Shown here one piece after another: positions 1 through 7,511 of a stretch of DNA of 32,865 nucleotides. The stretch's first letter is position 1; each line of letters begins with the position of its first letter. The position numbers and the translations under genes are program-made. Source of the stretch: Candidatus Nomurabacteria bacterium (GTDB lineage Bacteria; Patescibacteriota; Minisyncoccia; Phycocordibacterales; UBA9973); NCBI GenBank assembly GCA_943354645.1, contig CALRCO010000003.1, forward strand, positions 1 through 32,865, given 5' to 3'. Below the pieces are notes generated by a model. It had not been told where the DNA came from. It saw nothing but the letters and a program-made list of their open reading frames with translations, and did not search any database.

Positions 1-5
1 CGATC

Positions 6-167
6 ATGAAGCTTGAGGAATTCGTGTACACAGAACATGATATTTACACCACCTTTGGACCGTACTTTAAAATTCACCGTATTTTAAAATCACATAAACA
101 TATTCGTGACGGTAAGCCATATAAGCGCCGTACTATTTCGGTATATATGGAAAAATTACCAAGCTAG
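6..167 (+). CDS. C-terminal part (or a short complete ORF, 53 aa) of an unidentified protein
   Basis: Open frame from the window edge: MKLEEFVYTEHDIYTTFGPYFKIHRILKSHKHIRDGKPYKRRTISVYMEKLPS, stop TAG at 165-167; probably truncated by the window start. Confidence 0.5.
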   Translation: MKLEEFVYTEHDIYTTFGPYFKIHRILKSHKHIRDGKPYKRRTISVYMEKLPS

Positions 168-172
168 CAAAG

Positions 173-200
173 TTGACATGTGGTGATATTTGTGTATAAT
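173..200 (+). promoter_or_regulatory. sigma70-type promoter, TTGACA-16-TATAAT
   Basis: Perfect TTGACA (173-178) and TATAAT (195-200), 16 nt spacer. Confidence 0.8.
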
Positions 201-224
201 TGCACATAGATAAAACCCCGCATA

Positions 225-311
225 ATGCAAAAAGAGAAAACAAAAGAAGAAATTGAGATCGCTAATGAATTTTGGAAAAGATGGAAAGATATCTATTTTC
301 CTAAAAAATAA
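225..311 (+). CDS. 28-aa putative microprotein MQKEKTKEEIEIANEFWKRWKDIYFPKK
   Basis: Short ORF between its own consensus promoter and an intrinsic terminator; amphipathic charged helix-like sequence. Confidence 0.5.
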   Translation: MQKEKTKEEIEIANEFWKRWKDIYFPKK

Positions 312-333
312 CAGTATCTCATCACAAAGATGC

Positions 334-366
334 AAAAGCCCTCCAGTTGGAGGGCTTTTCTTTTTG
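334..366 (+). terminator. intrinsic terminator
   Basis: AAAAGCCCTCC-AGTT-GGAGGGCTTTT hairpin followed by CTTTTT. Confidence 0.85.
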
Positions 367-371
367 CTATC

Positions 372-722
372 TTATCTAGAATCGTCCTTATATTCTTCAA
401 TAAAAGATTCAAGGTTCATGCAAATAGTCCAGTCATATTTTTTTAAGAGAGTATGGAAGATCTCATAAATTTCTTTTGTTTTTTCGTCAAGTAGACCTCT
501 TTTTAACGACAAGGTTATTTCTCTTAGTGCACTATCTTTGTTTAAACTGAAAAGGTTGTGAAAATTTTCAATAATGATATCTTTGTCTGCGCTAAGCAAT
601 TTGTCGATATTAGCCATATCTTCCGCATCAAAATGGTGGCCAAGATTTTTTTCAATTAAAATAAAGTCTTTATTTGTTGAAAAAGCGTATTCGCGGTTTA
701 GATTGTTTTTTTCCTGTTCCAT
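372..722 (-). CDS. hypothetical protein, 116 aa
   Basis: Uninterrupted ORF with ATG start, bounded by the terminator at 334-366. Confidence 0.65.
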   Translation of the reverse strand: MEQEKNNLNREYAFSTNKDFILIEKNLGHHFDAEDMANIDKLLSADKDIIIENFHNLFSLNKDSALREITLSLKRGLLDEKTKEIYEIFHTLLKKYDWTICMNLESFIEEYKDDSR

Positions 723-759
723 GAGATAAAGTATATCAAAATTAATGTGTGTCGGAAAC

Positions 760-858
760 GGACTTGCCCGCAGCTAAAATTTCGCCGACGCTCAATTTTG
801 CTTGGGCACCGCCTCGTGATTTTTCGAAACGAAAAATAACACTCCGGCGTTCAAGTCC
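760..858. repeat. tRNA-adjacent structured repeat, copy 1
   Basis: Shares TGGGCACCGCCTC..GATTTTTCGAARCGAAAAATAAC..TCCGGCGTTC with 17472-17580; stems covary between the copies. Confidence 0.7.
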
Positions 859-891
859 GCACGCATACAATGCAGATTGCATGCTTCGACC

Positions 892-932
892 GCGCATATG
901 AAAAATCACCACAATTGTGGTGATTTTTCATA
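892..932 (-). terminator. terminator-like hairpin 3' of tRNA-Asp
   Basis: CATATGAAAAATCACCACAATTGTGGTGATTTTTCATATG near-perfect palindrome. Confidence 0.6.
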
Positions 933-935
933 TGC

Positions 936-1009
936 GCGAGCGATGGGACTTGAACCCACGACCTCTCCCGTGACAGGGGAGCGCTCTGAACCAGCTGAGC
1001 TACGCCCGC
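936..1009 (-). tRNA. tRNA-Asp(GTC)
   Basis: Reverse complement GCGGGCGTAGCTCAGCTGGTTCAGAGCGCTCCCCTGTCACGGGAGAGGTCGTGGGTTCAAGTCCCATCGCTCGC folds as a cloverleaf; anticodon loop CTGTCAC. Confidence 0.95.
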
Positions 1010-1668
1010 ATATTGGCAATATATCTATCAAACTGAACCTTTTTTCTTTTTAAACATAAGGAAACAGTACTGGTATTATACATAAAATCATAAATTTTCA
1101 AAGCATCTCCTGTACTAAATTGCAGTCTAAAGTATGACCCACTTTTTGAAGTTACGAGACATCCTGTTGTTTTCAATAGAGATGTCAGCTTATTTTTTAA
1201 TTGGTACAAAAATTCACTAGAAGCAGAAGTAAAGGCTAGTTGTAGCACAGTATGGCTGGTTCTTCTTTCCTTGTGTACTTTTCCTTGCCAAATATTACCA
1301 TCTCCATCAAAATAACCTTTTACAAAATAAGGAAACATGACTTTAGGAATCTTGATAAAAGGAAGGTGTTTTGTCTTTGTCTTCCCAAATCCAATTTTTT
1401 GAAATCCCTCCACTATCTCTTTCGATCCTATTTGCAAGCGATAAAATGATGTATTGGTTAAAGAATTTTTTCTCTTGGATATTTTATGGAGAGAACCCAT
1501 GGCGTCTTTAATATCCGAAATTATCTGTCTGTCTTTTGATTGAAATGAAATATAATAACCCCCTCGATTATTAATTGAGAGATTGCCATCTGCTGCGAAA
1601 AATCCAAGGATGTAAGTCATATCAGGACTCCATTTTTTAAAAAATAGCGCTACCTTTTCTGTTTGCAT
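1000..1668 (-). CDS. LAGLIDADG-family homing endonuclease-like protein (222 aa)
   Basis: Two LAGLIDADG-like motifs: YILGFFAADGNL and YFVKGYFDGDGNI. Stop codon lies inside the tRNA-Asp 5' end. Confidence 0.85.
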   Translation of the reverse strand: MQTEKVALFFKKWSPDMTYILGFFAADGNLSINNRGGYYISFQSKDRQIISDIKDAMGSLHKISKRKNSLTNTSFYRLQIGSKEIVEGFQKIGFGKTKTKHLPFIKIPKVMFPYFVKGYFDGDGNIWQGKVHKERRTSHTVLQLAFTSASSEFLYQLKNKLTSLLKTTGCLVTSKSGSYFRLQFSTGDALKIYDFMYNTSTVSLCLKRKKVQFDRYIANMRA

Positions 1669-1767
1669 ATTGTTAATAGTATACCCGATGACAGTAAATT
1701 ACCCTAACCATGTTATCAACAATTCATTACCTTTTGGAAAAGTTGGTGTGGGGGTATACTCATACAT

Positions 1768-2622
1768 ATGATGAAGCATATAGAAGGAATCGGCGTTGCA
1801 CTTTTTTTGATGGGGGCATTTTCATTTGGGGTGACACTTCTATCAAAAGAAACAACATTGTTGGCGACAACGCCGTCTGTTCCTATTGTTGCGTCTGTGA
1901 AAAATATTGTTTCAGGGCCAGTACAAATAGAGAACGACGAAGCAGTATCGCAGCAAGTTGCCTTGGTGATTACTGCTGCTACTGTTGCGCAAAAAAACAC
2001 CAGTGCGCCGTTGTTTCGCTCTAGTTGTCTAAAAGGAAGTGGTGATCCTGATGCATCTATGATGGCGATTTCTCCAACTGTCGGTATTAATGTTTCTTAT
2101 GTACCAGATGACCTTGTGTCGATACCCAAATCATATACAAAGGATAGTAGTTTTTGTTTGACCCAAGCAACTAAAGATGCAGTTGTGACACTTATTGATG
2201 CTGCTCATACCGAGGGATTTTCAATAAAAGTATCGTCTGCATTCAGAAGTTATGGTACACAATCGTATTTATATCGTATGCATTTTGATATTTTGAAACT
2301 AACAAGAAAAACAGTTGCACTTGCAGGGCATTCTGAACATCAATTAGGGACTGCGGTTGATCTTTCAGGTGCATCTATTGGATATAAAAGTGCAGCAGCA
2401 TCTTTTGGCACCACTCCTGAATATGCATGGCTGATTGCTCATGCGAGCGAGTATGGATTTGTACAAAGTTATCCAAAAGGAACAGAATCAATAACAGGAT
2501 ACGCAACAGAGCCGTGGCATTTTAGATATGTAGGCAAAGAGATTGCACAAGCTATTGCTCAAGAAGGAGTTACGCTGTATGAGTATCTGAATAAAATGAC
2601 AGGAGAAGCGGTGTCAATATAA
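1768..2622 (+). CDS. D-alanyl-D-alanine carboxypeptidase, VanY/peptidase M15 family, N-terminal signal/TM
   Basis: Motifs SAFRSYGTQ, GHSEHQLGTAVDL, TEPWHFRYVG. Confidence 0.9.
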   Translation: MMKHIEGIGVALFLMGAFSFGVTLLSKETTLLATTPSVPIVASVKNIVSGPVQIENDEAVSQQVALVITAATVAQKNTSAPLFRSSCLKGSGDPDASMMAISPTVGINVSYVPDDLVSIPKSYTKDSSFCLTQATKDAVVTLIDAAHTEGFSIKVSSAFRSYGTQSYLYRMHFDILKLTRKTVALAGHSEHQLGTAVDLSGASIGYKSAAASFGTTPEYAWLIAHASEYGFVQSYPKGTESITGYATEPWHFRYVGKEIAQAIAQEGVTLYEYLNKMTGEAVSI

Positions 2623-2672
2623 AACAAAATTAAAAGCAGTGCCAGCGAAGCTGGCACTGCTTTTAATTTTGT
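2623..2672. terminator. bidirectional terminator
   Basis: AAAATTAAAAGCAGTGCCAGC-GAA-GCTGGCACTGCTTTTAATTTT between convergent genes. Confidence 0.85.
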
Positions 2673-2684
2673 CCGGTCGTCTCT

Positions 2685-4394
2685 CTATTGAATTACTATT
2701 TTCGTCACACTATACGGACGCACTACCATACTTGTTGGATTTTGTATGGATTGTAATGCGGTGAGGGTAACAGGAGAGAATGTTCCAGTGAAATTCTTTT
2801 CTCCATAACTTGAAGAAAGAGCAGATCCATATATTGATTGTGACTGCACTGTTTTACCCGCTGGGACAATTGATGCATTATTTACTTTAATATCTTGTAC
2901 TGCAATTGATTGTCCTGTCCAGTTTGAAACAATGTAGGTGAGTTTATTTGTTGCTGTGTCTTTTGCACCAAGGACTTGCACATCAAGTTGGTCAATGCCT
3001 GTTGGGATTGTGAGAGTGTTCGTATCGAGTAGTTTATGGTTACCGTCAAATACTGATGCAAGTAATTCAAATACATGCATGGTGGTGCGTTTTACCATAC
3101 TGGTGCCAATTTTTTGCACGTTACCGACATCATCTGAAGATGTATCGTACTTACTGATTGCTGCACGATTGTCTCCAACACCATTTAAGTAATACATTGA
3201 TTCAACAACATTATTATGTGCTGCATTGTATTTCATCACCCCCGTGATAAAGTCTGTGGTGAATAGCGCTTGTGCTATGGTGTTGTTTACTGAGAATGCA
3301 CTAAACGTATTTGGGACGACACCATTATTGTCGGTACCCCATGAATTTACCACTATTTTATATCCGGGATACGCACTCATGCGAGCGTCTAATTTTGAAG
3401 GAATGTTACTCGTATAGTGGTGTGTTATTGTTTTGAAACAATCAAATCTTACAGCAGAATCTCCTGTGGTGCAGGTTTGGTCGACATTTTCATCGTTGTC
3501 CATAACCATATAAATACCCGCATAATCAAACCATTTATTTGCCCCCGTGTTTGAGTTTATAAGTGCTGTGTTCCATGCAGTAATAAATGGGTCCTTGGCT
3601 GCATTTAATGGATTAAGAAGTCCAACAACAACTTTTACATCTGGGTGAGCAGATTTTACGCCAAGACTCACTGCTTTTGCACGAGTGATATATGTTTGCG
3701 GATCATTATTAAGGACAGGGCGAACTTTGTTGTCAGAAATTTCAACACCGGCGAGCCATTTATCAACATTGAGTCCTTTTGCTTTTGCGTCTGCGATCAT
3801 ACCAACGTTTTCTGTAATTGCGAGTTGATTACTTGCATCATCCGTTGGGAGAAGTGCAATACTGCCACCACCAGCTTTTTGTGTGCGGATATTACCAAGT
3901 GCGTACAATTTTGCATCACTGCCGAATGCTTGCATAAATGCAGTAAATCGATCCCAATGTTTCCATGTGGTTGTTGCTGTTTTATTTGCCCAATTATTCA
4001 TGGCTGGGTCAGTGTTTCCGGCAGAAGCGAGTTCACTTGGGAGCATTCCTAAATAATTACCTTGCCAATGTGACCAGTTCATTGCTGCTAATAAATTAGG
4101 GTCATAGGAATGTACTCCAGACGCTTTCCATATATCAACGAATCCTGGTTGTTGATCAAAGACAGGAAATGCGCCAGTAAGAGTTGCTCCCATAAAGTAA
4201 TGGTTTATTTTAGGGCCGATAGTTGCTGGAGTGATTACGACTTGACCACCATTATTGTTATTGTGACGCCACGGAAAGAAAACAAGTCCTGAAAGAAATC
4301 CAGGATTACTTGCCGTGTTTGCATATAAAAATAGTCCAAAAAACAAAAAGACTCCGCAAAAAAAGACACCCTTAGTAACATTTTTCACTGACAT
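2685..4394 (-). CDS. secreted/membrane-anchored 569-aa protein, possibly glycoside-hydrolase-like (TIM barrel + C-terminal beta domain)
   Basis: N-terminal hydrophobic segment; long aromatic-rich extracellular-type domain; C-terminus RPYSVTKIVIQ typical of beta-sandwich domains of clan GH-A-like enzymes. Confidence 0.6.
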   Translation of the reverse strand: MSVKNVTKGVFFCGVFLFFGLFLYANTASNPGFLSGLVFFPWRHNNNNGGQVVITPATIGPKINHYFMGATLTGAFPVFDQQPGFVDIWKASGVHSYDPNLLAAMNWSHWQGNYLGMLPSELASAGNTDPAMNNWANKTATTTWKHWDRFTAFMQAFGSDAKLYALGNIRTQKAGGGSIALLPTDDASNQLAITENVGMIADAKAKGLNVDKWLAGVEISDNKVRPVLNNDPQTYITRAKAVSLGVKSAHPDVKVVVGLLNPLNAAKDPFITAWNTALINSNTGANKWFDYAGIYMVMDNDENVDQTCTTGDSAVRFDCFKTITHHYTSNIPSKLDARMSAYPGYKIVVNSWGTDNNGVVPNTFSAFSVNNTIAQALFTTDFITGVMKYNAAHNNVVESMYYLNGVGDNRAAISKYDTSSDDVGNVQKIGTSMVKRTTMHVFELLASVFDGNHKLLDTNTLTIPTGIDQLDVQVLGAKDTATNKLTYIVSNWTGQSIAVQDIKVNNASIVPAGKTVQSQSIYGSALSSSYGEKNFTGTFSPVTLTALQSIQNPTSMVVRPYSVTKIVIQ

Positions 4395-4582
4395 AATAAA
4401 GTTAAAGTGTGGTTATTAATAAATAAGATTAAAGCGACGATAATTTTATTATACAAAATTCATTGCAATTATCATGATAAAAGGGTGGATAAATAATAGG
4501 GTGTGTATTGGTTGAAAATAAAGGGTGAAAATGGTAGTATCAAGCGTGGTTTAAGCGATGATTTTTGTGATTGAAGAGCGTG

Positions 4583-4776
4583 GTCGGAAATTTTTTCACA
4601 CTGCGTGTAAAAAAACTTTCCGACCTGAATTTTGTGCAAAATTTTATGGCCGGAAAGCTTTTTCACGCTACGCGTAAAAAAGCTTTCCGGCACAAATTAG
4701 GCCAAAATTAGTCAGAAATTTTTTTGCGCTTTGCGCAAAAAAACTTTCTGACATGAATTTTATGGCGTAAAATTCA
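4583..4776. repeat. three tandem hairpin units (66, 62, 66 nt)
   Basis: GTCGGAAA..TTTCCGAC (4583-4624), GCCGGAAAGC..GCTTTCCGGC (4649-4691), GTCAGAAA..TTTCTGAC (4711-4752), each followed by an AATTTT..AAAATT mini-hairpin or its remnant. Confidence 0.85.
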
Positions 4777-4851
4777 GCCGTCATAGCTTAGTGGTAAAGC
4801 ACGATATTGGTAATATCGAGACCGTGAGTCCGATTCTCACTGACGGCTCCA
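4777..4851 (+). tRNA. tRNA-Thr(GGT), CCA encoded
   Basis: GCCGTCATAGCTTAGTGGTAAAGCACGATATTGGTAATATCGAGACCGTGAGTCCGATTCTCACTGACGGCTCCA; anticodon loop TTGGTAA. Confidence 0.94.
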
Positions 4852-4890
4852 GGATTTAGTTTGTTAATTAAGTTATTACCACTTTTTATT

Positions 4891-4919
4891 TTGACAGTGG
4901 TATGTAAGTTCACTATAAT
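4891..4919 (+). promoter_or_regulatory. consensus sigma70-type promoter, TTGACA-17-TATAAT
   Basis: TTGACA 4891-4896, TATAAT 4914-4919. Confidence 0.85.
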
Positions 4920-4926
4920 TAACTAT

Positions 4927-5382
4927 ATGCCAAATCCTAAAAAACCTAGACCAAAATGTTTGTTTTGTGGAGAGGAAACATTCCGACCCGGGTATATTTA
5001 TTGCAGTAATATTTGTCAGCAAAAGTATCAGCGTCAAGGATATCTTAGTAAGTGGAAAAAAGGAGAAGTGAAAGGCTTGCAAAGTATAGGAATCGTTTCG
5101 ACTTCGATTAAAATATACTTGCGAGAAAAATATAATAACAAATGTTGTTTGTGTGGGTGGTCAGAAACCAATTTAAAAACGGGATTAGTTCCATTGGTTG
5201 CCGATCATATTGATGGTAATTGGCGCAATAATATTGAAAGTAACTTACGATTACTTTGTCCAAATTGTGATTCGTTAACTCCCACATATGCAGCATTGAA
5301 TAAAGGAAATGGAAGAAAAAATCGAGCAATCAGTAAAAGAGTAAAAGAAGGACGTTTGTTAATGATAAAGAAGCCAAGGTAG
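4927..5382 (+). CDS. HNH endonuclease with N-terminal zinc-finger-like CxxC pair
   Basis: ATG at 4927 (MPNPKKPRPKCLFCGEE..); HNH core CCLCGWSE...VADHIDGNWRNNIESNLRLLCPNCD. The ORF track start at 4861 (TTG) precedes the promoter. Confidence 0.85.
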   Translation: MPNPKKPRPKCLFCGEETFRPGYIYCSNICQQKYQRQGYLSKWKKGEVKGLQSIGIVSTSIKIYLREKYNNKCCLCGWSETNLKTGLVPLVADHIDGNWRNNIESNLRLLCPNCDSLTPTYAALNKGNGRKNRAISKRVKEGRLLMIKKPR

Positions 5383-5440
5383 TTGTTTTGGTAGATACGA
5401 TGAGTAGCGGAAATAAAAAGAAATAAAAATAAAATAATTC

Positions 5441-5513
5441 GCCACCTTAGCTCAGTTGGTAGAGCGTTGGTATCGTAAACCGAAGGTCCGCAGTTCGATC
5501 CTGCGAGGTGGCT
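5441..5513 (+). tRNA. tRNA-Thr(CGT)
   Basis: GCCACCTTAGCTCAGTTGGTAGAGCGTTGGTATCGTAAACCGAAGGTCCGCAGTTCGATCCTGCGAGGTGGCT; anticodon loop ATCGTAA; CCA not encoded. Confidence 0.93.
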
Positions 5514-5517
5514 CATC

Positions 5518-6396
5518 ATGGATTCTTCCATCATAGACAATCGCATAGACGAAATCGAAACAGCTATGACAGGTGGGGATTTTTGGGCGGATAAGGATAA
5601 GGCCCAAGCAATGTTGCGCGAGCTTGCGGAGCTTAAACAACAAAAAGAAGGCAAGGCAGCATTTGATAAAGGTGGCGCGATTATGACTATCATTTCCGGT
5701 GCGGGTGGCGATGACGCGGAAGATTTTGCGCGAATGCTTTTTGATATGTATGTGCAGTATTTTCCTCGTGCGAAATTTTCTTACAGTGTGCTTTCAGAAA
5801 CCAAAAATGATCAGAATGGCTATCGAAATATTTCAGTTGAGATTTCCGGCAAAAATACATATGGCACTTTAAAGCATGAAAGTGGAGTACATCGGCTCGT
5901 ACGGACTAGCCCATTCAACTCGAAAGCGAAACGCAGTACCAGTTTTGCGCTTGTAGAAGTGCTACCTAAAATTCCAAAAGCAGCGATGCCGGAACTTCGC
6001 ACGGAAGATATCGAAGTTGATTTTGCGCGCGCTGGCGGTCCGGGCGGGCAGAATGTGAACAAGCGCGAGACAGCAGTCCGCGTGACACACAAGCCGACAG
6101 GTATCACCGTGCTTGCACGTGAAGAACGCTCTCAAGAACAAAACAGAGAACATGCGCTTGAAGTTTTGCGTGGTAAATTATTTAAAAAAGCAGAAGACGA
6201 ACATAAGGAATTAAAAGAAAGCATGCAATTTTCAAAATCGACCGATATCGAATGGGGGAATCAGATCCGCAACTATGTGCTCCATCCGTACAAATTAGTG
6301 AAAGATTTGCGTACGGGCGTCGAAACCGCGGATGTTTCCTCCGTTCTCGACAAAGGAGAATTGGGTGCATTTATTGAAGCGGAGCGAGCGTTGTAG
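5518..6396 (+). CDS. prfB: peptide chain release factor 2 with short domain 1
   Basis: [24 protein letters not shown] (SPF motif), [20 protein letters not shown] (GGQ), [10 protein letters not shown]. Confidence 0.92.
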   Translation: MDSSIIDNRIDEIETAMTGGDFWADKDKAQAMLRELAELKQQKEGKAAFDKGGAIMTIISGAGGDDAEDFARMLFDMYVQYFPRAKFSYSVLSETKNDQNGYRNISVEISGKNTYGTLKHESGVHRLVRTSPFNSKAKRSTSFALVEVLPKIPKAAMPELRTEDIEVDFARAGGPGGQNVNKRETAVRVTHKPTGITVLAREERSQEQNREHALEVLRGKLFKKAEDEHKELKESMQFSKSTDIEWGNQIRNYVLHPYKLVKDLRTGVETADVSSVLDKGELGAFIEAERAL

Positions 6397-6410
6397 TATA
6401 ATAAGATAAT

Positions 6411-6674
6411 ATGAAAAATTTATTTCACAAATGTGTACCCATATTAGCAATAATACAGATTGGGGTATTGCTTTCAGTATTATTTTCTAATATATCTCAA
6501 TTAGATAACCCCTCTTCAAGTTCGATGTTTACATGGATGCTTTTGGTTTTGGTTACTGAAACAGTTTTTGTGGTAATTTCACTTTTAACTAAAAATAAAA
6601 AAGTATACCAAATTATTAATATTGGTTTACTCGCAGTTATCTCTTTCGTATTGTTGTTATTTTTATATAGATAA
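6411..6674 (+). CDS. small membrane protein, 87 aa
   Basis: Three hydrophobic helices; followed by a terminator. Confidence 0.7.
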   Translation: MKNLFHKCVPILAIIQIGVLLSVLFSNISQLDNPSSSSMFTWMLLVLVTETVFVVISLLTKNKKVYQIINIGLLAVISFVLLLFLYR

Positions 6675-6718
6675 AACAAAGCGAGGAAAGCTAAATGCTT
6701 TCCTCGCTTTGTTTTATG
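6675..6718. terminator. intrinsic terminator
   Basis: AAAACAAAGCGAGGAAAGC-TAAAT-GCTTTCCTCGCTTTGTTTT. Confidence 0.9.
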
Positions 6719-6830
6719 GTCTTTAATTTCTGTTTCGTATTTTCCTATTTCTTGCTACAATAGAACATACGCAGTAATTCTTGTTTTTGTCTCCACTACT
6801 TACTACTAACTACTTTCTACTTACTAAACC

Positions 6831-7511
6831 ATGATTCACTTCGACAATGTTTCAAAAATATATGCAGGAGACACACCTTCACTCGAAGATGTGACCTTGA
6901 GTATCAAGCCGGGAGAATTTGTTTCCATTGTGGGTCATTCTGGTGCAGGGAAGACGACGCTCACCAAGCTTATCTTGGCGGAAGAAAAACCAACTTCAGG
7001 TACGGTTATATTTGATAAACATGATGTGCATAAATTGCGTTCAAGTAAAATGCTCGAACTTCGCCGTCGTATAGGTATGGTCTTTCAAGATTTTCGATTG
7101 TTGCCAAATAAAACCGCGTACGAAAATATTGCATTTGCGATGGAAGCGGCAGGTAAGAGCGATGCAGAAATCGAAACAGACGTGCCGCATGTGCTGCTTC
7201 TTGTCGATCTTGAATCAAAGATGCACCATTTTCCACGACAACTTTCTGGCGGTGAAAAACAGCGTCTCGCTATTGCGCGCGCTATCATCAATCAACCAGA
7301 CCTCATTATTGCCGATGAGCCAACAGGAAATTTGGATCCGGTAAATACCTACGATATCGTGCAGATTTTGAAAAAAATCAATGACATGGGTACGACAGTG
7401 ATTCTCACGACACACAATCGAGGTGTGGTAGAATCAATCGGCAAGCGCGTTATCACACTGGAAAAAGGACGGGTCGTACGTGACGATAAAGATGGTAAAT
7501 ATGTGATCTAG
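6831..7511 (+). CDS. ftsE: cell division ATP-binding protein FtsE
   Basis: GHSGAGKTTL Walker A, QLSGGEKQRLAIARA signature, LIIADEPTGNLDP Walker B; directly upstream of ftsX. Confidence 0.93.
   Translation: MIHFDNVSKIYAGDTPSLEDVTLSIKPGEFVSIVGHSGAGKTTLTKLILAEEKPTSGTVIFDKHDVHKLRSSKMLELRRRIGMVFQDFRLLPNKTAYENIAFAMEAAGKSDAEIETDVPHVLLLVDLESKMHHFPRQLSGGEKQRLAIARAIINQPDLIIADEPTGNLDPVNTYDIVQILKKINDMGTTVILTTHNRGVVESIGKRVITLEKGRVVRDDKDGKYVI

Noticed and set aside
253-468. 71-aa plus-strand ORF in the supplied track
   Set aside because: Overlaps the strong terminator at 334-366 and lies antisense to the 116-aa ORF; the 28-aa ORF in another frame fits the promoter/terminator boundaries better.
760-858. 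Integron attC site
   Set aside because: Considered because of nested inverted repeats, but no GTTRRRY/RYYYAAC core pair and no integrase in the window.
3645-4052. 135-aa Cys-rich plus ORF antisense to the secreted 569-aa protein
   Set aside because: Antisense shadow frame; the minus-strand protein has coherent composition and signal anchor.
4472-4693. 73-aa minus ORF MPESFFTRSVKKLSGHKI..
   Set aside because: Its repetitive peptide is a by-product of reading through the tandem hairpin array; no other coding support.
4583-4776. Possible CRISPR array or plain tandem terminators
   Set aside because: Units are contiguous hairpins without unique spacers and no cas genes are present; T-tracts lie inside stems, so a simple intrinsic-terminator explanation does not fit either.
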